Shown here: positions 12,870 to 24,728 of the stretch, one piece after another
How positions within the stretch are numbered: the first letter of the stretch is position 1
Layout: every line of letters begins with the position of its first letter
Assembly (NCBI RefSeq): GCF_964204645.1
Contig: NC_134036.1
Span: 9,970,704-10,030,703 of the forward strand
Source of the DNA: Tubulanus polymorphus
Lineage: Eukaryota; Nemertea; Palaeonemertea; Tubulaniformes; Tubulanidae
DNA length: 60,000 nucleotides
Direction of reading: 5' to 3'
Translations under genes and position numbers: made by a program
The notes under the pieces: generated by a model
What the model saw: the letters and a program-made list of their open reading frames with translations, nothing else
What the model was told of the DNA's origin: nothing
The model's database searches: none

Positions 12870-12935
12870 ATGTTTTCCGAACGTGTTAAGCTTGTCTCCG
12901 GACCAGTTGGTGGGAATATTGGTTTGAAAAAAGAG
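12870..12935 (+). CDS. candidate first exon of the MULE gene
   Basis: The ATG at 12870 lies 120 bp inside the left end. A GAG/GTAGAT donor at 12935/12936 ends the exon in phase 0, which is the phase required by the next supported exon at 14326. The 22 residues are unremarkable and end in KKE, fitting directly before the first SGNH strand. The intron would be 1390 bp. This is inference from phase and position only; other upstream exons are possible, and the longer open frame that continues from this ATG to 13226 is not supported. Confidence 0.35.
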
Positions 12936-13296
12936 GTAGATTGCAAGATTATAAAAAACTCACTGGGTAACACTGGTGAACGCCGCGAGCATCGTACACG
13001 GTGGTGCAGGCGAGGCGTCGCGACCGCGCGGCGGCAGGGCTTTTTAATTTTGGCTTTTTTTGCCAGTTTTGGAGTCTTGTTATTGCCACCACGGCCACGT
13101 TACCACCACACTCACATTGTCGCTAGGCCTACTGTACTGCCACTACTTTACTTGCTTGCTACTTACTCGGCTAAATTAATTTGTCTTCATCCACGCTTAC
13201 TTCCCCCCTCCCCCCCCCCATGTTAAAAAGTAATTTCTGCCAACCGAACCACCAGTCGCAGTAGCCGTAGGCAGTATACTATAGTGCAGTAGTGGG

Positions 13297-13331
13297 TACC
13301 CAGTGGCATGCCATTGCCATGCCACTGGGTA
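13297..13331. repeat. hairpin in the MULE 5' intron
   Basis: Perfect 14-bp inverted arms beginning TACCCAGTGGCATG are separated by seven bases. It may be a remnant of a small palindromic insertion. Confidence 0.75.
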
Positions 13332-14325
13332 TAGGCCTATGTTGCCCGTACACAGTCACCACCTACTAGGCCTTAAATATTCCAACAACCATTCCAAATC
13401 CAGCAACAAAAAATAAACAATAAATTTTAAGGCCTCGAAACAGAAGAATGGTAGTTCCCTGTATTCAGAGTCAATGAAAATGTATTTCTTGTTGCAGATA
13501 GATAGCCTAACCAATTTCAGGATAAGTACTTTTCATTCCTTTATTTATATACGTAGCCTAACTGTTTAATCCTGGCCCTGGCCACTGAGGGTGTATGCAT
13601 TAGGTCTGGTCCCAGTTTCACTGAGCTAGTTAGCCAACAATTAAGCTGAGAAATTTTGTTAAGTGGCAATTCAGGGGCAGATCAGGAGAGTATACAGGGG
13701 TGTACACTCCTTAAAACTTTTAAGTTGCAATGAAATTTAAAGAAAAAATTAAAAATATCAACAAGTATTTTTAAAAAGCTTATATTCCAAAACATGTTCT
13801 CTGTAGGCCTACTTCCAAAATATAGGTATTATGTTTTCTGATGATCTGGTGCCCTTTTGATTTTTAATTATATATGATACTGATATGTATGCCCTATTTT
13901 GGGCTGCACCCCTCCCTGAATCAGTCTGCCTGCAATTAAGAGGATGTTTATAGATAATTTGATTTAGAGGAATCTTTTAATTTAGTGCCTGATGTTAGGC
14001 CTTCCACAGCCTGGTAGAGGTGGTTTAGGTGAGCAAGTTAGTCTTCACACTGCAGGACTTTTAGGTGAAGGTGAAACTGGCCCTTGTTTATGCATAGGCT
14101 ACTGTGTGTGCACGCTTATCTGTATGCTTATTCAATTAGAATACCCATGTAGCTACCAAATAAGCACCGCTTCAGAGGATTTTAGAAATTTTCACTTCAC
14201 TATCACATTGATATACATATATGTGTCACTTCTTTTGCATATAGTAGGGTCTTACAGTAACCAGTGTGCTCTCTCACACCTCCCTGTGATATTGGCCTGA
14301 GACTGACAAATAATCTTTTTTGTAG

Positions 14326-16122
14326 CGTATTGGTCTCGTAGCAGACAGCATTTTAAAGTATGCTGGGCTAGATGGTGTAGGCTTATTTGAATGGACAAGG
14401 ATCGTGTGCCCCGGAGGAACCATTGAAACATTGATGGAAGGTAATTTCTCGGTTCAGTACTGATTTATATTGTTCATTTTCATTGGGTTACTGATTAGTT
14501 GTATATTACAGAATTGAAAAAGGTGAAGATGCTGAATGTGGAACAACTAATCGTCAATGTTGGAACAAATAATATGACGCGTGATGTCCCGCTTGAGATT
14601 GTTCTGCGAAGACACGTTGAATTAATTCGATTGTTGCTCTATAAATGTACTGGGACCATCATTGTACCAGCTCTTTTTCCTCGATGTGATGAGTAAGTAT
14701 CAAGAATGGATTTTTCTTGAAGTACTATATTTATCATCGATGTAATGATTTTTAAATTTCTTTCTTTTTTAAAGTTTCGATGCTGACACAAATATATTTC
14801 ATTACAATGAAATGCTTCACCGCGAATGCTTTACACTTGGTGTAAAGTTCGTTGATTTTCACTTCTCAAGAGATCTCCTTTCACCGTAAGTAATCGTTTA
14901 ATTTTAATAAGCCCAGTAGGTTATGTGCATTTTTTCGCGATTTAAACTAACTTGTTTTTTTCTAAATTTTGTGATCTAGGACTGACTTGTTACACCCCAG
15001 CCGTAAGGGAAATCAGTTCATAAATAACAGGATAATGGAACTACTGCTATTGAAAAATGAAGATGAAATGTACGTAGAATTGCATTATTTTATCCAATTA
15101 CCAGGTATGCAAACTACATAAATTTTATGATTGTACTGGAAATAATGAATGATTCTTAATCAGGTGCCCTCAATACTTTCCATATGAGATTGAAAAGATG
15201 CAAAGAAGTAGAGCAGTCCATCGACGAAAGGTAATCATTTAGCATTGATATCCTAGAAAATGAATGATTTGCAATTAGTTTTTATAACTTGAATACGAAA
15301 CCACGTTATTCAAAATCCTTGCATTGAATTAATGAATCATATTGATAGCTGATAGCAAAAAACAAATTGAAGGATGATCAAGCAAGAGCATGGGATGATT
15401 CAACAATAGTGGTAAAGTTGTTTTCCTAAGTGATTTGTACGTGATTTATCTTTATAAAGTTAGATATATTTTAACAGTTTTTTTGTATCCTTCAATCCAG
15501 TATAGCAGTTTTGACGTTGCGCATCATACAAGGAAACAATTCTGTTGTGAAGATCAAAGAGCCTTTTTCACATTCGACCAGGTACATATCATCTCAAGAA
15601 CTTATGATTTAATATTAGTTTGGTCACTTTTATTTCACAATTACCTAAAGGCTGTGCATGCACAAATCTGTCTTTTTTTTCCAGTACATGACTAAAATTG
15701 ATGTGGCTGGTGTTGCTATTTGTTTAAAGCCTAAATTATTTACTCCTTTTTATCAGACTAAGAACGTGAGTAATATGTTTCTCGAAATGAAATTATAGAA
15801 ATTCATTGGTATTGGTATGATTTATGCTGTAAAGCTTTGTTTTCATATTCAGGGATGCTACAATAGAAGTTGTCACAATACTAAAAGATTTAACAGAAAA
15901 AGGAAGTCAGTGGAACATGTAAGTTTGATGCCCTTTCTGCGAGACGCGGGTTCATTTTTGTTATTTTTGCTTAGATGTTGAAGCAAAAACAGATTAATGT
16001 GCTCTTCCACATTAGGTTATTCATCCACAGACGGATCCTGCTGACTCGACATGTTTTTGCGGAGTTGAATTCACCAATTGGAAAGATCTTCTAGACCATG
16101 TTAGTTTAAACCATACTGAAAT
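14326..16122 (+). CDS. MULE gene exons 2-11: SGNH hydrolase-like domain and C2H2 finger
   Basis: Ten small exons with GT-AG borders keep one frame: 14326-14440, 14512-14692, 14775-14885, 14980-15069, 15164-15230, 15349-15411, 15501-15581, 15685-15765, 15853-15918 and 16016-16122, separated by introns of 71-161 bp. The N-terminal part is an SGNH/GDSL hydrolase fold: block I with the nucleophile in LVADSILKY (exon 2), the Gly-Asn block as VNVGTNN (exon 3), and the catalytic Asp-His block in TDLLHPSRKGN (exon 5). Later exons are basic and Cys/His-bearing (CYNRSCHN), and exon 11 has a finger of the form CFC-x12-H-x5-H. SGNH enzymes are esterases or lipases in general; the substrate here is unknown. 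It joins in phase to the long last exon at 16284. Confidence 0.8.
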
Positions 16123-16283
16123 GTAAGTACAACATAATTCAATTAATTTAGTACCTACAAATCTAAATGACTTAATGCAAATGACTCAGAGATACCCATG
16201 TTTTATGTTAGGCCTATATGGGTAATTTCATACTCTATCTATTGATATGTCTAAAAAAAGTGAGTTGATAATGTGTATTTCAG

Positions 16284-19200
16284 GCGGACAATGGAGGAAG
16301 AAGGAAAGGACGCGGCTTGTGACAATTTCTCGGAAGGAACGATAGAGGAAGCAGAAAAGATGCAGGAAGATAGTTCGAAAGAAAGGATAGAAAGATTAAA
16401 GATGCAGGAAGATAGCTGGATGGAAAACAAAAAACAGCTAAGTATCACAGGTGGTGGAGGTATCGAACCAATCATAATTGATGATAGTGATGAGAATGAT
16501 TCTGATGATGAACATGTATGTAGAAGAAATTTTAGTTACAATCCAACAGAAATGTGCCTCAATGACTATCAGTTTTTGAAAATTCCTCCTGTTATGCCAT
16601 CAAAGGTCACGTCATTCAGAATTTGTGACATGTCTAATTCATGTCATTTGGCTGATGATGCCCCCACTATGCCCCACAAAAATCAGTTGGAGGACATAAA
16701 AGCACAGATGCAGTCAAGGATTGTCCGTGACCCTTCCATTAATATCCATGTGAGACTCGATACAGGCTGCTATTCTATTGATCAGATTAATAGGTTTCTT
16801 TTCTTACATTATGCTAAAACCAAACAACAAGATCTTTTTGCCATGAATCTTTGGGTAAATAGTAAGCCTTTAAGCCCCACTGATTCAGTCGATTGGGAAC
16901 AGATTCAAGCATTTTCAAATATGCTCTTTTCCTTAAAACCCTCTCAACAATTTCCAGTTGGTAATAATAATAGCGTATCTGTATCAGAACTTCAGACGAT
17001 GACTAATCAAAAATGGTTTGAAGGATCTGTGTTAAATGCTTTTGCATCTATGATAAATGAACAGTACTGTAATATTCATGCATTTATGATGCCACTAACA
17101 TTTGATGCTAAGAAATATGTTTTAAATTTATATAAAAGATTCAGTCCTAATCCACTCATAAGTTGTGATGAACTAATTTTTTTCCTGCATGTTGGCACCC
17201 AAAACGATTTCGTATTTTTAAATTCTTATGGACATGTTGTTGCCAATCATTATGCACTAGCAGTTTTTTACCCAAAAAGTAACAAACTGTGTTATGCTGA
17301 TACACTAGCATGGGATTGTCCAAGGGAATTTAAAAATCATTTAAGATCTGTTTTGAAAGGTTTGAATTGCCCTGATCCTGTTTATATCCACCTCCATGAT
17401 CCTCATTTTGTTACTGAAAATTCAGTGCATGTATGTAGTAATAATTGTACTAGTTATTACCCACTCCAATCATGTTCATCTGTCTGTGGCCCTGCTACAT
17501 TAATTGGTGCTTGCATTGCAGCCTATTATGAAAAGGATATTTCAAGTGTATTTTCATCTCCCAATGAATTATCTTATCTTAAGAACATTTCTAACTATTC
17601 TGATTTTGTTAGATTGATATTGATTAATTGGCTTATGAAACATCTAATTGATATTACTCAACTCTTCTCAAAGTCATCTCAACCTACTGCTAATAGTACT
17701 ACTTTCTCTAAGATATCACGATTATCTCGCAGACAGAGACATAAACGATCAACTGAGTCAAATAATACACTAGCTAGTTCTGAATTAAAGATGTCAGACT
17801 CTTATATTGCCCCTAAAAAAAGCAAATCAGTCTTAACTACAGCCAAATCTAAATCTACACCAATTTTGAATAATGAATCAACACTTGAATCTACAGCAAT
17901 TTCGAATTATGAATCTGCAGCAATTTTGACTAATGAATCAACACCAATTTCGAATAGTGAATCTGCACCAATTTTGACTAATGAATCTACACCAATTTCG
18001 AATAGTGAATCTGCACCAATTTTGACTATTAAATCTACACCTGAATCTACGCCAATTTCGAATAATGAATCTACACCTGAATCTACATCCTCAATTTTGA
18101 ATCCTCAATCCTCATTAACTATAAATTCAGCTGAACCATTAACTTCCCATATTAATGGTTCTAAAACTACTATCTCCCATCGCATCAGGAGAGGAAAGCA
18201 TTATCTTGAAGTTGCTTTTCATTCAACTGGCAGTAAGACGAAGTATAAAAGTTTTCATTGTACAGACCAAGGTACAAATGACCAGGTAGCCATTGACGCT
18301 ATCAAGAAATACCTCAACAACCAGAATCCACTTAGTGATGAATGGGTTGAAAATGGGGAAGTAATGACTGGTGCTGACACAAAATATTATTTCGATAGAT
18401 TCACTTTTGATTTTACAAAAACAGTTCGTCTGCATAAGAATGTGCGGCCTTCATTTGTTGGTAACCAGACAACGATGAAAGCTTCCTTAACATTAAAAAA
18501 GAATTGGCAAACCCATAGATTAGATAATAAATTTGAATTTATTGAGCCAATTGTTGAGGATACTTCTCAATTTGTGGCTGCAGAAATGCTCATAAAATGT
18601 TCGTCAAAGTCTTCAGTTTGTAAATCATCATGTGGATATTATCTTTCAAAGTTGAATATGTCCAGTAACATCACTAATTGTCCCTCATGTCAAATTGACG
18701 TTGTTTTAAATGATAAACAATGTATTCATTGCTCCATTACCATGTCTAACAAATGGAGGAAAAATGCTGATGGTGAAACACTTTGTTCCAACTGTTACAA
18801 CTATAAGCTGAAGAATAAACGTGATCGTCCTGTGAAGTTAAGGCAGCAGTTTGAGCCAAAAAAATTAATTCACCCTCATTTTATGTGTTATTGGGCAACG
18901 AAACTTGTATTATTTAGTACTGATTTATCCAAGTGGAGAATCTTCAGCAAACCACTTAATGGTCAATATCATGACAATATTCCTTTACAAATTAAAAAGC
19001 GACCTAATTTATCTACTAGAGATAGATGGGATGAAAATAGAGTCATGATGAAAGCCACAGCAATGAAGGTTCTTTCTGCCACCAATGCTCACAATAACCT
19101 TCATGTATCAAATGTAAATGATGGCGCCGGTCATGACCATACCCTAGATCAAATTTCAAATAGATTGAAATATATTGATAAATCTTCGATAAAATTCAAG

Positions 19201-19530
19201 TCTCAAGACGAAATACCTATTCTAAGTTCTGATTGGAGAAATACTGAAAAATTATTAGAGGGTAACTATGAATCTGTCCTTTTATTTCAACGAGGGGATG
19301 CCACACTCAAACGTAATTATCACATTATTCTCTCTGATCCTCGTTCTCTGGAACATTTATCCAACTTTGGACAATCTGTCATTGGTATTGACGTGAAACA
19401 TGATTTCAATTCGTGGAAATTCAAAACTTCATTTGTAACTTTTGCAGACAACAAAAATGAAGGACGTATTGCTGCTGCATCAATTAGTAGTGATGAAGGG
19501 GGGCTACTCATGCAACTACCATCCAGTTAG
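16284..19530 (+). CDS. MULE gene exon 12, first part: SIM, ULP1-like protease, GATA finger, start of DDE core
   Basis: The exon follows a CAG acceptor and is read from the preceding phase; an ATG at 16273 in the same frame lies in the intron. Counting from that ATG (1085 codons), residues 67-76 (IIIDDSDEND) look like a SUMO-interacting motif. Residues about 250-420 resemble a C48/ULP1 cysteine protease with His326 (NHYALAVFYP), Asp343 (YADTLAWD), a Gln before the active site and Cys405 (SSVCGPATL). A Ser/Thr-rich repeat linker spans about 530-620. Residues 817-841 form a GATA-type zinc finger (CxxC-x17-CxxC) with the WRK and GETLCSNCYNY landmarks. The first catalytic Asp of the MULE RNase H-like core is near 1040 (VIGIDVKHD). 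The frame breaks in a run of six G at about 19498-19503; the sequence continues in another frame. Confidence 0.85.
17865..18095 (+). repeat. coding tandem repeat (Ser/Thr-rich linker)
   Basis: Alternating units of GAATCTGCACCAATTTTGA and GAATCTACACCAATTTCGA types encode NESTPISNSESAPILT-like repeats between the protease and the GATA finger. It is probably a disordered linker. Confidence 0.85.
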
Positions 19531-21953
19531 TTCTAGCCAATACACCATGTAAAGACGAAAAATGTAATCATCCATCTGAATTCTATATATTTAATGATGG
19601 CAATGGTTTTTTCAGAATCAAGCCATGTTCATCAACATCTAGATTTTGTCCTTTTGTACAACATGATAAAGATGCAAGTCTAAAGCAAGGAGCATCTGAC
19701 AATAATCTTAAATCAGTACTATGTAATTTTCATGTCCTGCAGTGTATTCGTCGCTTCATGAATGAAAATCAAGAACTTCGCTTATTTTGCAAGCCTCTAG
19801 AAACTGGTTTCAAATGCATTATGAGATCATGGGATGCTTCCTCTAGAACTGATATAGCCAATTCATTTATTAGTTTTATTGAGAATGATATTTCTTTAGA
19901 CCTTATGTCGCAAGATACAAAAACATTATTTATTGATTACCTAAAGAAGAATTGGTTTAGTTCCCAAATTTGGTCTGATGCATTCAATGCTGAATCAATT
20001 TATCAGTCAGACCAATCTAACAGAAATAACCCTTTGCTATTAACTGATAATATTACTGAGCGCAAATTCAAACAAATAGATGATGTCTACTTAAGTGGAC
20101 ACCTAAATAAACTGATATCATCTTTTGTACGATTACTGTTTGAAAATGTTTTTAATGATGAGATCAAAGCGACAAATATGAACAATCTCCAATTTAAGCA
20201 ACTTGACCAACGAGTTAAGAATATACGTCACCTTGAAAAGATAGAAAAGTGTTGCAAAAGAGCCTTTGATTTATTACAGAATAATGAGACTTTAAAATAT
20301 GATGAAGAAACTAATTGGTTTGTTGTGAAGAGTTCTTCACGAAAGAACTTAAATAGGTTAGAAGATAATGATAATTTTTTCAATGGTGATACTCAATATA
20401 CATTCAATCAGCTTGATGTTTTAGAAGAAAGATTCCCCGATAAAGTATCAATATCCGAGGAACATTCATATGACATTTCAAAAAAATGCCGAAGGTACAT
20501 AGGAAATTTAGATTCAATATCCAGTCGTATCTTATTCAATTACGTTATTACAATCGTTCCTGAAAATTGTCTTTCATACGTAGATGGTAATTGCCATTTA
20601 ATCAATTTGAAACTAGGTATATGTACTTGTGAAGCTTTTATAATGATTGGACAACCATATTTTTGCAAACATCTTTTTGCCTGTTTTGCCCAAAAAAACA
20701 ATATAACCACAACGAAGGCTTTAATTGATGCATATAAATTCCACATTGTGGAGCCTCTGCCAACTTACAATTTTACTCGACAAAATAGTTCTGTTTCATC
20801 TACCCTCATTGATAAGTTAAAAGATCATTCCCACATTGCTAGCTCGAATGATATCAATGCTGCTCGGAAAGGGCACATTCTAAGTATTTTACATAATGAA
20901 AGCCACTGTGGAATTAAGTTAATAAGCGGACGACCTGCCAAACGACAACCTCACAATATGGCTCATAGGCGTGCTGAGGGTCCAATCAAGGACAATCAGG
21001 TTGCCATAAACCTTCCTGAACTTGAAGTGATAGACCCTTACTGCCCTAAGGTTACAATGCCTAAAGATGCTGAGAATGCAAGACACGGAGGGCGAAAGAT
21101 AATTAGACCTGCTAACAGAGGTGTATCCTTTTCTGCTATGGTTGAAAATGCTGCTATCAAACTAGGTAAAAAAGCTAAAATATCAGAAATTGAAACCATA
21201 GACTCCACTGATCCAGATCCTGGCAATAATATCGAATTTTCAGCAGATATTTTAAGTCAGAATAAATCATCCTTACCGAAAAAATCAAAAGATACCAAAC
21301 CAAAAGATATTAAGTCAATACCAGTTGTTAAAAATGACTCGAAGTCTGTTTTATTTGAAAAAAGTATTGTCTGTTCCTTTTGTATTAAAGACAAAATAAA
21401 TCCTCCATATCTTTGTTCATGTCGCAGGGAACTAGATAGGCACATATCCACTTCTCATTCATCTTTGAAACCTATCTCATGTGCTATTTGTTGGGCAGAT
21501 GGGGTTATTAATTCATATGCAAGTGAAACATTCCTTCAAAAGCACATTCGTATTGAACATAATCATCATAAGAAAAAATCTATTGTAATCGATTATAATA
21601 ATAGAGATGATTATCTCAACAGTTCTCCTATTACAGAAATCAATAATTCCAATTCTGAAAAAGAATTAGAAATTCTTATAGATCAACCTGGAAATGCAGG
21701 CCTCCAAAACCTAGCAAAATTGAAACTAGATAATCTTTTGTCATCAAAAGTTGAAAAAACCCCTTCTCAGTTAGTTGCTGAAACCTGCCCTGTCTGCCAC
21801 AAAAACTGCAATGCTAATCCTAAGAAAAAGTCCACATTCTCAATTGAATGTGATAATTGCCATAGATGGTATCATTGGAAATGTGCTCCAATCAATGAGG
21901 CTCCTCCTGAACATATCAGGTGGTTTTGTTTTCATTGTGACCCGATTTCCTAA
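19501..21953 (+). CDS. MULE gene exon 12, second part: DDE core, SWIM, C2H2 and PHD fingers
   Basis: This continues the transposase one frame away from the upstream part; the first in-frame ATG is at 19758 but the homologous reading begins at the G run. It contains the second acidic position in QHDKDASLKQG, followed by the CNFH motif typical of MULE transposases. A SWIM finger (CTC...CKH) lies at 20622-20672. Cys/His fingers are found around CSFC...CSC...H and CAIC...H...H (about 21370-21560). A C-terminal PHD finger (CPVC...CDNCHRWYHWKC...WFCFHC) ends just before the TAA at 21951-21953. SWIM fingers are common in MULE/KDZ transposases; a PHD finger reads histone tails in other proteins and could guide integration. 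The last large exon has no introns. Confidence 0.85.
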
Positions 21954-22690
21954 ATAGTTTGTATTGAATATTATTGATCGGGTTTCGAATGAATCCCTGA
22001 CGTTAGAAATATTTTCATTTCCCATGGTGAACGTAGAAGCCTATAATGACCGTCACTTAGTCACCTATATATTTACTCGATTATATATAAGGTTAAGAAG
22101 CGATGTATATGCACTGGTGTTTATAGTGCTCTATTTCAGGTTTTTTCTTTCAGGAAAATATATTTTGTGAATAGATTACCGCTTGATTTTTTATGTTACA
22201 GGTTACTGCAAAATCATCAGTTATTGTGATGCGTGCCGATGTCTCTGGATGATTCTGACCATGTCTAGAACTTCAACATCCTTGACTTATCATCAATTGG
22301 CAGCAGTATACATACATGCATGTTCAGAGAGTGTATGAAGAGAGTGTATGGACACATCAACCTCGGTTCAAGGCTGTCCCTGATTAAATTGTATAATCCA
22401 TATATAATATATATAGATTGGTCCCATTTTAACTTACTCAACTGCTTGAATGTATTGTTTGTTATTCGTAAATTTTCACTTATTCATTGATTGTTTCTGT
22501 AGAATTTTATATGTGATATATAAACGTGGAAACCAGGGCCCATTGCACTATGAAAGACACTTGACATTTTTTTGGGACAGATCTTTCTATATGTTTATGT
22601 CCTCGAGGCATCTGAAGTTAAGAAAATTCCCTTTGAAAACTGGAAATGACATAATGATATAAGTTGTGGAATGTTTAAATTCGACAAAAT
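21954..22690. other. 3' flank of the MULE gene
   Basis: AT-rich, no supported gene; probably 3' UTR and spacer within the element. Confidence 0.5.
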
Positions 22691-22699
22691 GAATGTGTT

Positions 22700-23645
22700 T
22701 TGCATTCCTAAGGCCCTATATATTTACTGCAGTTAGTCCTGTATGTCTTTTTTATCGCAATTTACTGTGGTTTATTCCTGTTTGTCCTGTATGTCTTTGT
22801 GATCGCGATCGCAATTCATTGGTTGCATTGTTTACTGTTAGTCCTGTATGTCTATCGCAATTAAGTTAGTCCTGTATGTCTTAGTTAATCGCAATTCATT
22901 GATTGCATTGTCTACTGTTAGTCCTGTATGTCCTGTATGTCTTAGTTAATCGCAATTCATTGGTTGCATTGTTTACTGTTAGTCCTGTATATTCTGTATG
23001 TCTATCGCAATTAAGTTAGTCCTGTATTTCTTAAATAATCGCAATTCATTGGTTATTGAATTGTCTACTGTTAGTCCTGTGGTTTAGTCCTGTATGTCTT
23101 AGTTAATCGCAATTCATTGGTTGAATTGTCTACTGTTAGTCCTGTATGTCCTGTGGTTTTGTCCTGTATGTCTTTGTGATCGCGATCGCAATTCATTGGT
23201 TGCATTGTTTACTGTTAGTCCTGTATGTCTATCGCAATTAAGTTAGTCCTGTATGTCCTGTATGTCTTAGTTAATCGCAATTCATTGGTTGTTGAATTGT
23301 CTACTGTTAGTCCTGTATGTCCGGTGGTTTAGTCCTGTATGTCTTAGTTAATCGCAATTCGTTGGTTGAATTGTCTACTGTTAATCCTGTATGTCCTGTA
23401 TGTCTATCGCAATTAAGTTAGTCCTGTTTGTCCTGTATGTCTTAGCTACGAGCAATTATCAAACTTGATAATTGCTCGTAGGTCTTAGTTAATCGCAATT
23501 CATTGGTTGCATGGTTTACTGTTAAAGCTGTATGTTCTGTATCTCTATCGCAATTTCATTGGTTGCATTGTTTACTGTTAAAGCTGTATGTTCTGTATCT
23601 CTATCGCAATTTCATTGGTTGAATTGTTAACAGTCCTCTGTATGT
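22700..23645. repeat. minisatellite inside the MULE 3' region
   Basis: Many imperfect copies of a compound unit made of TTAGTCCTGTATGTC, TTAGTTAATCGCAATTCATTGG and TTGCATTGTCTACTG, in variable combinations. It lies about 1 kb from the right end of the transposon and could bind host or transposase factors, but this is not shown. Confidence 0.9.
23446..23481. repeat. long perfect hairpin within the minisatellite
   Basis: Two 17-bp perfect inverted arms beginning CTACGAGCAATTATCAA are separated by only two bases. It is a near-perfect cruciform-forming palindrome interrupting a repeat unit. Confidence 0.9.
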
Positions 23646-23778
23646 ACATGTAAAAATAATTAAGGTTCTGACAACAGGTTTGTAAAGTAATCAGCTATCT
23701 GTTTTGTCTATCGTTGCTTAAACTGTTAACTGTTGTTTTAGAGTTCTGTATGTCTTTGTCGATCATTTTGTCTGCACT

Positions 23779-24019
23779 CAGGGGCGGATCCAGCATTTTG
23801 AAGGGGGGGGGGCAAATGAAAGCAACAACAGATGGCTGTAAGCCATTCCAGAGCAAGCACCGATAACGCGAAGACCCTCCCTAAATTTTTTTTGGAAAAA
23901 TAGATGCAAGCAGGTGCATTCTGAGCATTACTTAATAGAAAGATTTCATTCGGTTTTTACTCAGTAACGCATAGATTTGCGGCTACATCGGTAAAAATAG
24001 AGGGGTGGATCCGCCACTG
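23779..24019. mobile_element. hAT-like MITE nested in the MULE
   Basis: Inverted ends of the form CAGxGGCGGATCCA at both sides enclose about 240 bp with a G-rich tract. The terminal motif is typical of hAT-type non-autonomous elements. I could not see a matching 8-bp target duplication. It is nested inside the 12-kb transposon, so it arrived later. Confidence 0.6.
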
Positions 24020-24675
24020 AATAGCTATTGTTTTGTGTAGGATTGTATCTGTGAATTAAGTAAAGTTACTTACTCCAGTCTGATGTTATTGCTTATTGCT
24101 CGTATTTTATTGTTTTAAGTGTGCGAATACTTTTCTTAGATTTATGGAGATCAGGATGACGAGGGTTCGATTTGAACCAACAAATAAACAAAAACATTCA
24201 AACCTCAAATTAATCCGTTTACTTGTCTTTATTTTTGGGGAACATTTTTTTACCTAGTTCAGATTTGATAACACAGTAGTCGCGAAAAAAGCGATGTGCC
24301 GTTGAAGACAGACCTGAAGGTCTTTGCCGACAGCGATGCTATCCATGATTTCAAAAGATGTGAAGAAGGTGCATCTTCGACAACCATAGTTTGCAGTTTT
24401 AACAATTTAAAACAATAATAGTTTCATTAAACAACTTAAAACTTAAAGATTTAGTGGACTTACTGTTTAACCAGGGCAGGGATTTCTCGCAACCGTACAT
24501 GATATATACATACACTAGCAGTAAATACAATGTACTTCTAACCCTTATAAAACTTAAACTATTATTAGTTATTTTACAATTATCAAACGGCAACGTTGAA
24601 ATGCGATGTGCGCTCAGAGCGGCCGTAGTGATTTTGGCGTATTGTGGGATTCGAACCGCTCGGAATTTGTACTAG

Positions 24676-24719
24676 TGACGTCACTCGCCATCGACCAAAA
24701 CAGGCTTTCAACCTTTTGC
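24676..24719 (-). repeat. right terminal inverted repeat of the MULE
   Basis: Reverse complement of the left end with one mismatch; it contains TGACGTCA at 24676-24683. The target duplication AGACTACAG follows at 24720-24728. Confidence 0.92.
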
Positions 24720-24728
24720 AGACTACAG
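24720..24728 (+). repeat. right 9-bp target site duplication
   Basis: AGACTACAG, identical to 12698-12706. Confidence 0.92.

Larger units (their letters stand above)
12707..24719. mobile_element. complete Mutator-like (MULE) DNA transposon, 12.0 kb
   Basis: The left end (12707-12750) and right end (24676-24719) are 44-bp inverted repeats beginning GCAAAAGGTTGAAAGCC, identical except at one position. Both are flanked by the same 9-bp direct repeat AGACTACAG, at 12698-12706 and 24720-24728. A 9-bp target duplication is the signature of Mutator-like elements. The interior holds one plus-strand spliced gene whose last exon encodes a MULE-type DDE transposase, then a long non-coding 3' part with a minisatellite and a nested MITE. 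Intact ends and a perfect target duplication suggest a fairly recent insertion, although the transposase frame has one break. Confidence 0.93.

Noticed and set aside
12870-13226. 118-codon uninterrupted reading from the MULE start
   Set aside because: The part after the GAG/GTAGAT donor is low-complexity, Pro/Leu-rich and does not lead into the SGNH domain.
24640-24665. tRNA B-box-like GGTTCGAATCC (minus) and a similar one near 39,876
   Set aside because: No A box at the proper distance and no cloverleaf; not enough for a tRNA or SINE call.
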